Source: Myripristis murdjan (taxonomy: Eukaryota > Chordata > Actinopteri > Holocentriformes > Holocentridae). From it: a DNA stretch of 64,000 bases. The first letter of the stretch is position 1. Every line of letters starts with the position of its first letter. The position numbers were made by a program, and so were the translations under genes. The notes beneath the pieces were generated by a model, which had not been told where the DNA came from, did no database searches, and was given only the letters and a program-made list of their open reading frames with translations. This document shows positions 1 through 8,090 of this stretch, in pieces. The stretch spans positions 20,773,682 through 20,837,681 of the forward strand of contig NC_043999.1 in the NCBI RefSeq assembly GCF_902150065.1, in the 5' to 3' direction.

Positions 1-39
1 CTCTACAGTCCTCCGCTCTACCAGCTGAGCTATCGAAGG
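1..39 (-). tRNA. tRNA-Tyr (GTA), 5' exon only, cut by the window edge
   Basis: Read on the minus strand from 39 down to 3, the sequence is the 37-nt 5' half of a eukaryotic tRNA-Tyr: acceptor strand CCTTCGA, D arm with AGCTCAGCTGGTAGAGC, anticodon stem and the GTA anticodon followed by G. tRNA-Tyr genes in vertebrates carry an intron directly after this point, and positions 2-1 (AG) would be its first bases. The 3' half lies outside the window. The identity of the 5' half is clear; whether the gene is complete cannot be judged. Confidence 0.88.
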
Positions 40-1085
40 GGTTGAACTGTTTAGGTTGCTCAATATGTGACGTTTGCCTCCTACTTAAGGGCCATGCCAT
101 CAAAATATCTGCTGATTTAGAAAACAAATCATGTAAAATACAAAACCACCGAGCATACATAAACGAGAACCCAAATGCATGATTCCAGACAAGAGGTAGA
201 ATAAACTGTCTTTTAATGAAGCAAAGTAACAACAGAAAATCACTCATACAAGAAATGCTAGATAACAGGAAAAAACAAGGCAAGACAAAGTAGCAACTAA
301 AAAACTAGGCAAAAGTGCAAAAATTCAAGAATGGATCAATGGCAACCTGACAAGAGCTGGTGTGGTTCACTTGGCGAGACGACACAAGACAAACTGGCAC
401 AGGACAAAGGGAAACGTGGACTATAAATACAAACACAAGGTAATAGACAAGTTTACGCACCAAACCCCGGGGGGCGCCATTACCCTACAAAAATGCACTT
501 CATTTCCGCCGGAAGTGGTTTGCGCAGCGTATGCCGGTGTAAACAAACTTCCATGCTAATGCAGCTTCGTCTGGACATGTAGCTCGCTGCTCGTGAGGTT
601 TCAGTTTTAATAATTATGTCCTTACAATGGGAACACGATTCAACCACCTTGACTGTTTGTGTGAAAATAAAGGTTTATGTAAATGTAAAAATGTAATTTC
701 ATTTCATTATTGCACTGAACTACGATCATGAATGCTAGGCCTTATGTTCCTTAGAGCGTAACCGTTTCTTTTAACACAGTTCATCATTCATAGTAAGCTC
801 ATGCTGTACATTAATGACACTGGATGAATTAATTACTTTGAGGAAACTAAACAAATGGCTTCAACAAGAAAGAGAACGTGTTTAATCCTAACAGGTATTA
901 AACCGTAAAATACAGAAGCAGCCCACATAATTACATCACTATAAAAATATTCATATATAATGTTAAAAATTCTGAAAATACACATCTTGCGTCTAGACAG
1001 CATGGAGATGTTGGTAATTAGTTTTTAACAATGATTGATTTGCTCCATAAGTGAAAAACTGATGTTTAAGTGTAAAGTGTACAAA
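40..1085. other. Intergenic stretch, no gene recognised
   Basis: No supported exon. About 215-545 looks like repeat-derived sequence and ends in a CpG-rich patch (about 465-545). That patch contains TTCCGCCGGAAGT near 504-516, which reads as two overlapping inverted ETS-type GGAA sites. The short open frame across 362-559 has no family resemblance I can see. 560-1085 is AT-rich with nothing recognisable. Confidence 0.4.
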
Positions 1086-1087
1086 GG

Positions 1088-1392
1088 TTTCTTCGGTATT
1101 GGGGCTACATTTTGGTGAAAGTTGCAAAGCTGTAGCACGTGGTTGATTTATTATAAATTTTCAAAGTTTTGAAATTTAGAGGCTTGCTGTAGCGCCACCA
1201 TCAGGACTATTGGCTTGTGTTGGCAGCTGAGGAAATCTGACATTGGACTGGACCTTTGTGCAAAGTTTGGTGAGTTTTCATGCATGGGAAGTAGGACTTC
1301 CTCAGAAGAAAGAAAGAAACAAAAGAAGAAGAAGAAGAAAATGAAGAACACACAGGAATACAAGAGGGACCTGGCAGCTTAGGCTGCCTGGC
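1088..1392 (+). repeat. Fish interspersed repeat, 3' end with (GAA)n tail
   Basis: The stretch contains a pattern common at the end of a widespread teleost repeat: a GTAGCGCCACC motif, then TGTGCAAAGTTTGGTGAGTTTTC, then a GAA-rich run (about 1305-1345) and a short hairpin at the very end (GGCAGC..GCTGCC around 1373-1388). Recognition is from memory of the pattern; the family name is not certain. It is non-coding here. Confidence 0.55.
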
Positions 1393-1416
1393 CACTAATT
1401 ATACTTAAAAAATACA

Positions 1417-1457
1417 TAATATATATATACATACTAAGTGTATGTATATATATATGA
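1417..1457. repeat. AT-rich palindrome (hairpin)
   Basis: Two arms of alternating AT with a CATAC/GTATG core face each other around a four-base centre (about 1434-1438). It lies directly against the start of the Tc1-like fragment, and may be that element's outer repeat or a (TA)n target that expanded. Confidence 0.6.
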
Positions 1458-1458
1458 T

Positions 1459-1632
1459 GAATTTTGTTCTGGCCACTATATTAGGGACACTTGTTCAGCT
1501 ACTCGTTAAGACAGATGTCTAATCAGCCAATCACATGGCAGCAGCTCAGTGCATTTAGGCATGTAGACATGGTCAAGATGATGTGCTGAAGTTCAAACCA
1601 GCATCTCAACGGGGAAGAAAAGGGATTAGGAC
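1459..1632 (+). mobile_element. Tc1/mariner-type DNA transposon, 5' end fragment
   Basis: The run beginning TTGTTCTGGCCACTATATTAG, followed by the segments AATCAGCCAATCACATGGCAG and GCATTTAGGCATGTAGACAT, matches the left end of a very common vertebrate Tc1-like element. The similarity stops near 1632 (GGGGAAGAAAAGGGATTAG), before the transposase domain. It is a truncated, non-coding relic. Identification is by recalled consensus. Confidence 0.65.
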
Positions 1633-2454
1633 TTATGAATTTTTGAAGTTCAAAATTTTGACCTCTAATTATAACGTCCCCATCAGGCTGATTGCGGTCA
1701 AATTTGTTTGGCAGCACTTGCACACAACTTCCAGTCAATGTACAAAATTTCACATGTACCATTTACCATCTCACAGGAATTTGTGAAAATATTTCTGAAG
1801 AAGATATAATAATAATAAACCAAAGCAACAACAAAAGGGTTTCAGCCGCACAGGTTTGAACCCCTAAAAAACACATTTGCACTTGTTTCATCATGTCACA
1901 GCTCTGATTTTGCAGCACCATCAAATGAAGCAACATTTTCTTTTCCCGTTTCTTTTCAACACACCATACAAAACAATGAGCTGTTCTGTATTTTCTCACT
2001 GTTGATATTTGAAATCTTACAAGCAGCTAAACATGAATTCCACTCAGCAGCTGCAACAGGAGCCGCTCACCCTTCCCTTTCCTCCTTCTAGCGATTTGTA
2101 AGTTCATGAGCCAAGATTATACCACGAGGGCTTCCTGCATCACAGCCTGAGCTGATCAGTTTTTCTGCAAAATATTCACAGCTGCACTCTGTCGTCATGA
2201 TCAGCACGTATGGCTTCTCCTCACACAGATGGATGGCCATCCGTTTCCACAGTTATGGTTGGACCAGCCTGCTGCAAAAGAAAACAAAAGACAAGCAGCG
2301 TGAGGTCTTTGTCAGCATGAACTCTTCAGCAGCTTCATCCTGGAGTGCCTGATGCAGCGCAGAGAGCAGCTCACTGGGCACTAACACGGGGAAACAACTT
2401 CCCCTCCTGGGACATTAAAGGACGTGAACAGTGATTTTGGCTGTATAGTAACAA
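1633..2454. other. Intergenic stretch with an unresolved minus-strand open frame
   Basis: No gene is supported. On the minus strand an open frame of about 50 codons ends at a TAG near 2090. Upstream of it at about 2276-2300 (minus reading) is a strong pyrimidine-rich run ending in GCAG, like a splice acceptor. The frame directly after that acceptor stops early, so I do not call an exon. The rest is unremarkable. Confidence 0.3.
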
Positions 2455-2494
2455 TAATGATGATGATGATGATGATGATAATAATAATAATAAC
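2455..2494. repeat. (GAT)n(AAT)n microsatellite
   Basis: About seven GAT units run into about six AAT units. It directly precedes the interspersed repeat at 2495, as tails of LINE/SINE copies often do. Confidence 0.85.
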
Positions 2495-2724
2495 AACTTA
2501 AATTTGTATAGCGCCTTTCAAGAAACCCAAGGACGCTTTACACAGATTGAACAGAAAACACAGACAACACAGTAGACAAAGACATAGCAGAAGCTAGAGG
2601 CTATAGGCTAGGTTGAAGAAGTGGGTTTTCAGGAGTTTTTTTAAAGGTGTCCAGAAATGGGGCTTTGCGGAGCTCAGCTGGGAGAGCGTTCCAAAGTGTG
2701 GGGGCTGCCATGCTGAAAGCCCTG
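2495..2724 (-). repeat. Teleost interspersed repeat (likely LINE 3' region)
   Basis: It contains TTTGTATAGCGCCTTTCAAG followed by ACCCAAGGACGCTTTACA, then a stretch around AGTGGGTTTTCAGGAG and GGAGAGCGTTCCAAAGTG. These are phrases I know from an abundant fish repeat. Family assignment is uncertain. It is interrupted on its right by the Tc1-like fragment. Confidence 0.5.
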
Positions 2725-2985
2725 TCCCCTGCTCACACACTGCTGTGGGATGGCATCCCATTCTTCAACCAGCATTTGTTGCAAGTCAGCCAACGTGGTT
2801 GTGTTGGTCACTCTGACACAAACAGCACGCCCAAGCTGATCCCACAAGTGTTCAATGGGGTTGAGGTCAGGACTGCTGGCAGGCCATGCCATCCTCTCCA
2901 CTCCCAAATTCTGGAGGTAGTCTCTGATAAACCCCGCTCTGCGGGGCCGAGCATTGTCATCTTAGAGGAAACCAGGTACCAGGTA
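2725..2985 (-). mobile_element. Tc1-like transposase fragment (C-terminal catalytic part)
   Basis: On the minus strand the translation reads DNARPRRAGFIRDYL, then WPASSPDLNPIEHLWDQLGR, then about 35 more residues. This is the end of a Tc1/mariner (DD34E) transposase, with the second catalytic Asp in DNA and the Glu in NPIEHLW, about 34 residues apart. There is no N-terminal part and no inverted repeat alongside, so it is a dead fragment of a plain DNA transposon. Confidence 0.85.
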
Positions 2986-3168
2986 CCAGAAACTGAATGG
3001 CTGCGCCGGCCGAGGTCTGCGCCGTGCATGTGCTATGTGAAAGCCCAATGACTCCTCTGACCCTGAGATGCGCCCCCCCCCAACATGTCATGTGACTCGG
3101 CACCGGAAGTGACAAGCATGTCTTTGTTTATTTTTTTCTTTATTTTTTCCCCCTGTCCCATCTGACAG

Positions 3169-4851
3169 CCGAGGACATGACCGACTCGCTGGTGGAGCAG
3201 AGCAAGAACACTCTCAGGGAGCGGTGAGACACACACACACTCCACCACTACATCTGTCATTAACTCTGCTCATGCTGACTTATTCTGTTTCTCATGAGCA
3301 GGCAATAGAGCAAAAGTAAAGAAAACCTCTCTCTTTGTTTTCTTATGTAAAGCTTGTGGAGGTTTGCTCTCGAGGACCACGATGCTGACATTGTCCAGCC
3401 TGTCCTCATGCTGGTAAGACCATTATCAAGAAGAGACTCAGTTTGGAGGAAATGGTCACATAATACTATTTAGCCTGTAAGTAGCTTCAGTCTGAATGAT
3501 CCATCTCACTTGTGTTTCAGACATGGCGTGTTAATGTCAACATGAAGATGAGGGACATTGAGTATGAGGCCCGGATGGTGCTCAACTCACCAGAAGCAGA
3601 CAGTCCCTGTTATCAGTGAGTCACATTCATCTGTAATAAGTTCTCATTTAAAGTACACATTGATAGCATGTGGTGATGAAGTGTGTTTCACCTTCTCCTG
3701 AATGTGTGTATTCTGCAGAGAGCCTCACATCATGAGGCTGGCTAAAGAAGCCATGAGGAGCCTGGAGCAGAGCAAGCAGCAGGGGCCCGTCTCCTGCCTC
3801 CTCGGCCCTCAGGAGGTTGTGATGGCGGTCGTCCCTAAAATGCTGCAGGGCTTCTGGCTCCATCCTCCAAGCCTCTCGTGCATCATGCCCTCTGCGCAGC
3901 TGAGCCCCCTGGCTGTGGGAGTAAGAAGAGCTGTTCTGGACCAGCTGCCCTCCTGTCTGACATCCACAGAGCGTCAGGTCCCCTTCAGCTGCTCCATCAG
4001 GGATGAGAAGGCCCTCTCCATCCAGGAGGTCAGACAGAGCTACATCCCTGACGTTCTGGTGGGGCAGCTGAACCGCTTCAGCTCAGAGGTGCTGGACATC
4101 ATTGTTGCCACCACAGTCCACGAGGTTTCTGCCATGTTTGAGCTCCCAAAACACAAAGCGGTAAGAGGGTGTGCTCACATGAATCATAGAGTAGCAGTAT
4201 AAGACAATGTAACGTAAAAAAAAAAAAAAAAAAAAAAAACTCTCCAAACTAGCCATTTTATTTGCCAAAAATTAAGACAGCTTGTCTTCCTTTCAGGAGG
4301 AACTGCATACTTCCTCCCAGCCAGCTGTAGGGGATGAAGCTGATGACTCCTCCAGCCTCCATGATGAAGGTTGGAGCGAGGAGTCCAGCCTGGAGCACAG
4401 CACCTCCACCCCAGAAATGGACTCTCCTCTCAACCCCACCATCTCTCATGACACAGTTGTAAGTGAGCCTGGCCTGGAAAGGGACACCACCTCCAATCCA
4501 GAAATGGACTCCGCTCTTAATATAAAGTCCACCATCTCCCATGATCGAGGTTTGAGTGATGGGCACAACCTGAAGGATTCAGCTCCTCTGGAGCCTCTGA
4601 CCCCCCCTGCCGAAGCTGCTGCCAGCACTGCAGAGCAGGAGGACCAGACCACCTGTCCAGCACCACATCAGGTAGGAGCTCTTCTCTCTGACTTGAGTCT
4701 CAGGACTGCTCACACTGTGGCTGACTTCCATCAAGAAAGGTTCAGGCACTGACTTTGCTCTTTGCTCTTTGATGTTTCAGAGGTCAAGGAAACCCAGAAG
4801 TCACGGGTGCGCCGCTTCCTTCACTGGCTGCTCCAATCCCTCTCCTCATGA
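3169..4851 (+). CDS. Uncharacterised six-exon protein, about 362 aa
   Basis: Six exons join with consistent phases: 3169-3223, 3353-3413, 3521-3615, 3719-4160, 4297-4671 and 4783-4851 (stop TGA 4849-4851). All have GT donors and AG acceptors. The first ATG in frame is 3177-3179. Because an acceptor-like sequence precedes 3169, an upstream exon may exist, so the start is uncertain. The N-terminal part reads MTDSLVEQSKNTLRER then LWRFALEDHDADIVQP; the middle (exon 4) is leucine-rich and looks helical; exon 5 is acidic, Ser/Thr-rich and holds an imperfect tandem repeat (about 30 aa, each starting PEMDS). The C-terminus is basic and aromatic (KSRVRRFLHWLLQSLSS). No signal peptide or membrane segment is evident. 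I do not recognise the family. The style resembles lineage-expanded fish proteins of unknown function, but that is an impression. The last exon fits only if the second of two nearby AG acceptors (4781-4782) is used. Confidence 0.72.
4216..4239. repeat. Poly(A) run in an intron
   Basis: An uninterrupted run of 24 A lies in the fourth intron of the uncharacterised gene, about 55 bases before the next exon. It is simple sequence. Confidence 0.95.
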
Positions 4852-4882
4852 TGTCTCCCCAAGGACACAGAAAACTGTAGAA

Positions 4883-4888
4883 AATAAA
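4883..4888 (+). terminator. Polyadenylation signal AATAAA
   Basis: A canonical AATAAA lies 32 bases after the stop codon of the six-exon gene. It would give an unusually short 3' UTR. A transposon fragment starts about 100 bases further on. Confidence 0.65.
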
Positions 4889-4989
4889 ATCAGTGCCACT
4901 CTGCAGTCAGTCCATATCAGTCTACTCCTGTTTCATTTAATGTCAACTGATGCAATGTAAAATGGATTACATGAGAACAAATGTATAGT

Positions 4990-5207
4990 CTCTCTGCTTC
5001 ACACACATACATTGGTCGCATGCAGCAAACACCGCCCTTTTTATGTGAGCGCGCACAGATCTAGATTGGAAAAGCCTGGGTTGAATTAGCGAGTTGATAG
5101 CCGGTTTTATGGTGCCGGAAATCCGGATTGCAGACGTCTGGTGAAGCCAGATAACTAAGAGAAACCCCGGGTATATTAATCCAGCTTTATGGTACAGGCT
5201 CCTGGTT
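4990..5207 (-). mobile_element. DNA transposon fragment, doubled-TIR family (one end only)
   Basis: Read on the minus strand from 5207, it starts AGGAGCCTGTACCATAAAGC. About 80 bases inside it repeats the theme (CCGGCACCATAAAACCGG), followed by GGCTATCAACTCGCT. The order, spacing and wording match the left end of the complete element at 9939-11368, where GGTTATCAACTCGCT follows the subterminal repeat. Only this end survives. It lies between the 3' end of the six-exon gene and a Tc1-like relic. Confidence 0.75.
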
Positions 5208-5254
5208 AACATGCATCTTGCCTGCCCACTTGTGTTTGAATGTCTGTGTCTTCC

Positions 5255-5350
5255 CTCCTCAGTGGTGTTATTGCAAAGTGGAAGAGTTTAGGAACCACAG
5301 CAACTCAGCCGCCAAGTGGCAGACCAGGTAAAGTTACAGTCGCTGAGTTT
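5255..5350 (+). mobile_element. Tc1-like transposase, N-terminal fragment
   Basis: The plus-strand translation VIAKWKSLGTTATQPPSGRP followed by GKVT matches the end of the DNA-binding region of Tc1-family transposases (…KWK.FGTT….GRP.KL…). At the DNA level it also matches the element whose 3' end is found at 5716-5978. It is one end of the same broken copy. Confidence 0.75.
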
Positions 5351-5594
5351 TTTGTTAGTTTGCAGCTCAGGGGGAGCAGGAGGAAGACCACTCGTCATCT
5401 TTGTTGTTGCTCTGTGTGTTTTCTTATGTTAGCAGCTGGTGCACAGTTACTCACAAATGCAGTACCAGGCAGTACTACTGATACTGCATTAGAAACTGCT
5501 ACTGCAAGGTTTGATGAAATTTGCCATGGTCATGATATTGGCAGTATCAGTTCTTGTGACATCCCAAGTGCTGTCCCTTCTGTCCCATCAGCAG

Positions 5595-5666
5595 GGGGAT
5601 GTAGCTCAGTGGTAGAGCGCATGCTTTGCATGTATGAGGCCCCGGGTTCAATCCCCGGCATCTCCA
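5595..5666 (+). tRNA. tRNA-Ala (TGC)
   Basis: A 72-nt cloverleaf fits fully. The acceptor stem is GGGGATG with CATCTCC, which includes the G3:U70 wobble pair that marks alanine tRNAs, and the discriminator base is A. The D arm is GCTCAGTGGTAGAGC, the anticodon loop CTTTGCATG has anticodon TGC, and the T arm is CCGGGTTCAATCCCCGG. A-box and B-box promoter sequences are those of a functional gene. It sits between the two remaining ends of a Tc1-like element. No T-run terminator is seen immediately after it; the nearest short T runs are about 10 bases or more downstream. Confidence 0.93.
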
Positions 5667-5715
5667 TCAGGGTTTATGTTTGAGGAAATTATGAATACTT
5701 GCAACAATTTCCTTA

Positions 5716-5978
5716 CTGTGATGTCTTGCTGCACAACTTTCATGCAGACCTTCTTGTCCAAAACCAGTGTCTGACCTCCCAGATGCTCTTTGGTAACTGG
5801 GCAAAAAATTCCCACAGACATACTCCAAAATCTTGTAGATAGCCAGAAGAGTTAAAGCTATTATAGCAGCAAAGAGGTACCAACTCCCTATTAATGCCTA
5901 TGAATTTAGAACAGGATGTCATAAAAGCTCCTGTAGGTCATGTGGAGGTGGCCTGATTCATTTGTCTGAATAGTGTGC
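5716..5978 (+). mobile_element. Tc1-like element, 3' end
   Basis: The stretch from about CAGTGTCTGACCTCCCAGATG through AGAAGAGTTAAAGCTATTAT and GGATGTCATAAAAGCTCCTG to TTTGTCTGAATAGTG matches the last part of the transposase gene and the right inverted repeat of a fish Tc1-like element. Together with 5255-5350 it brackets about 365 bp that are not Tc1 sequence and contain the tRNA-Ala. Confidence 0.75.
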
Positions 5979-6660
5979 TTTGAGCTTCATCCTTTCTTCA
6001 TTTGGAAACCAGAGCACACCATTATGGAGGGAGTCCAGAACAGCTACTCTCTGCCATGTCTGCACAGCTGTCCGAATCCCTGCGTTGTCTCCTCAGGAGT
6101 TGGACGACCTCATGTCATTATTGGTACAGCCTGTATTACATACTGTCATGTGTTTACAGACAAACTCCAGCCGACAGACACGCTGCCAAGTCAGTTCCAC
6201 AACATTTTCCCAGCTTTTCTGATGCAGAAGAAGGCCATATGTAAGACCGTGATGGATGAGCTTCAGTGCACAGCAGAGTCTCCCAATGATATGTTATGGT
6301 GATGGCCAATCAGTTAGGTATGAGTATGCACACCTGGCTTACCACTATTAAGACCGACAGACCATCACAGGGGCAGTGAGAGCAAATACTCCTGCTCCAT
6401 TTGGTCGGTATGGTGATGTGCATGGCTATTACAAGGTAACAGTCACAACCCACTACCTGGTTGACTGCCTCATTCAGGAGTACCACAAGCAGGAAGTCCC
6501 GCACACTCTGCTTCTTCTTGGGCAGATCATAAGCGCTGACCACACCTGCAAGGTGGCCCGGAAGGTTGTGCTCGCATCAGGCACTATGTCATCCATTATG
6601 AATGAAAACTGCACGATCCTGTCCTGTGTGGTGTCAAAGGCCAGCTAGCAGTGGGTTGAC
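5979..6660 (+). pseudogene. Transposase-like relic
   Basis: Two plus-strand open stretches (about 5973-6302 and 6376-6648) read like one ancestral protein. The second contains GYYKVTVTTHYLVDCLIQEY and later LLLLGQIISADHTCKVARKV, then MNENCTILSCVV. This recalls a fish transposase-type protein family (an Asp-His in the place of a DDE acidic residue, then a K-rich strand and a following MNE motif), but I cannot name the superfamily. Stops between the two stretches and the lack of a start suggest it is not a working gene. GACAG/GTAAGAA at 6659-6668 resembles an exon end. Confidence 0.45.
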
Positions 6661-6787
6661 AGGTAAGAACCAACCGTCAAATTTCTCATCCCACTTATTT
6701 TGTCTGTAATCAGGGTGCATATGGGTGGTGAAAGTCCTTGCAAACATTTGAATTTTAATGTGGTACTTTCAAGGAAACATCATTATT

Positions 6788-7332
6788 ATTAAAATCAGAG
6801 ATGAGAAAGAGCCCTGAAGGCTTGAGACAAAGATGAGAAAGGAAAAAACAGAGAGATGTCTGTTTTTTTCCAGCAGATGGCGGTATCAGGCTGTCATATT
6901 CACAGGAGGAGGCCCAATAAATTTGGTTTTGGCAGTTTGTGTCTGATAAGAGCTCATGACAAAAGTCAAAAGGCAACTCCAAAGCACCGCCCACTCACAT
7001 GTGATCATATTTGAAAGAGGAAGAGTAGGCTTGAGCCACAGATATGAACAAGAGTTCACACTTGGAACCACTTGGGCTTCCCTGATGCATAATGAGCAGC
7101 AGATGCTGATCATAACTGAAGACAACAGATAAGAAAAATGTAGTCATCCTCACTAAAGGTTGAATCATTAATGTTATCTTGTGTATGTGTTGTCAGACTG
7201 TCTGGATGGGGAATCCAGTAAAGCCCACAACTCCTCTTCCAGTGAAGTGCTACTTTGGGAGTTTTGACTGTTTTTATTGCTCTGTTATCTATCACACATA
7301 TTGTGATACATTACATATCAATAAAACTGTTG
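6788..7332. repeat. Duplicated ~540-bp block, copy A
   Basis: From ATTAAAATCAGAGATGAG to CAATAAAACTGTTG it is nearly identical to 14556-15091. I see only scattered substitutions and small indels (for example AGTCAAA present here around 6963-6969, absent in the other copy). Flanks differ abruptly at both ends. No inverted repeats or reading frame explain it. It carries a CTCF-like motif at 6870-6882 and ends in an AATAAA. Confidence 0.92.
6870..6882 (+). promoter_or_regulatory. CTCF-like motif, copy A
   Basis: CCAGCAGATGGCG fits the vertebrate CTCF core (CCASYAGRKGGCR) at every position I can check. It is preserved in both copies of the duplicated block. Binding is inferred only. Confidence 0.5.
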
Positions 7333-7767
7333 ATTCAGTCACTCCTGATGACACTTTCTAATAATATTTTCAGAAGATATTCCGGGACAGTTTTTCAAGT
7401 TATCTGGTTACTTGCTAATAGTGAAAAAGCCGTTTTTCTTCCACTACTGACAACGTGGCTGCATGAACACCAGTTTATGAGTCACAAATAAAAGATGAAT
7501 GATTGGGTTGATCTGTTGTCTGTGAGTCAGTGACTTGACATTTTACCTGGTGTCCATAACGTACATTAGCTCAAGTCTCACTGACAAGATTGTTTTCTTT
7601 TGGAAGTTTTTGAGGTAAGAATCAAAAACTGGAGGCTTTGTTGCCGTGCATTGGCTCCTGAATCAGTCCCTGAAATGTTGACAGTCAAAATGATGAAATG
7701 GCCAGCCACTCTTAATATCAGGCCACAATGATCCCAGAAAGCATTTCAGTCTCTGGTGTTGAGTCAC
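7333..7767. other. Intergenic stretch, nothing recognised
   Basis: Unique-looking AT-rich sequence between the duplicated block and the tRNA-Gly cassette. No frame, RNA gene or repeat structure is supported. Confidence 0.4.
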
Positions 7768-8090
7768 TTTTAGAAGCACAGTTTCTAAAGTCACTGGTAC
7801 TTTTACATTTCATGAGGTCCAGGGCAGTCAGAGCTCCAGGTGAAGCCGTCTGACTGAACGTCTTGTGCTCTGCTCTCTTCTCTTCTTCTGACTTTGCTCT
7901 GCAGTTCGTCACCAGTAGAGAAGTGCTCCCCCCTCCTCCCCCCTGTTCTGCTAGGACTGAATTCCTCACAGACGCTGCTCTCTCTCTGCTGCAGGGTTTG
8001 TTTTCCTGTCAGCGATGGTGGTATAGTGGTGAGCATAGCTGCCTTCCAAGCAGTTGACCCGGGTTCGATTCCCGGCCATCGCAGAAACCT
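7768..8090 (+). repeat. tRNA-Gly cassette, copy 1 (diverged duplicate of 12219-12535)
   Basis: Upstream of the tRNA the order of recognisable pieces is the same in both places: TTTTAGAAGC.CAGTTT, a CT-rich stretch with CTGCTGCAG, and GAATTCCT.ACAGA shortly before the tRNA. The flanks have diverged heavily while the tRNA itself is unchanged. This indicates an old duplication of tRNA plus flank. Confidence 0.55.
8012..8083 (+). tRNA. tRNA-Gly (TCC), copy 1
   Basis: A 72-nt cloverleaf: acceptor GCGATGG with CCATCGC and discriminator A, D arm GTATAGTGGTGAGC, anticodon loop CTTCCAA with anticodon TCC, T arm CCGGGTTCGATTCCCGG. It differs from the common vertebrate form only in acceptor-stem bases that still pair (GAT/ATC). 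A run of T (CTTTTTG) follows within about 10 bases and can end Pol III transcription. It is identical to the copy at 12455. Confidence 0.95.
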
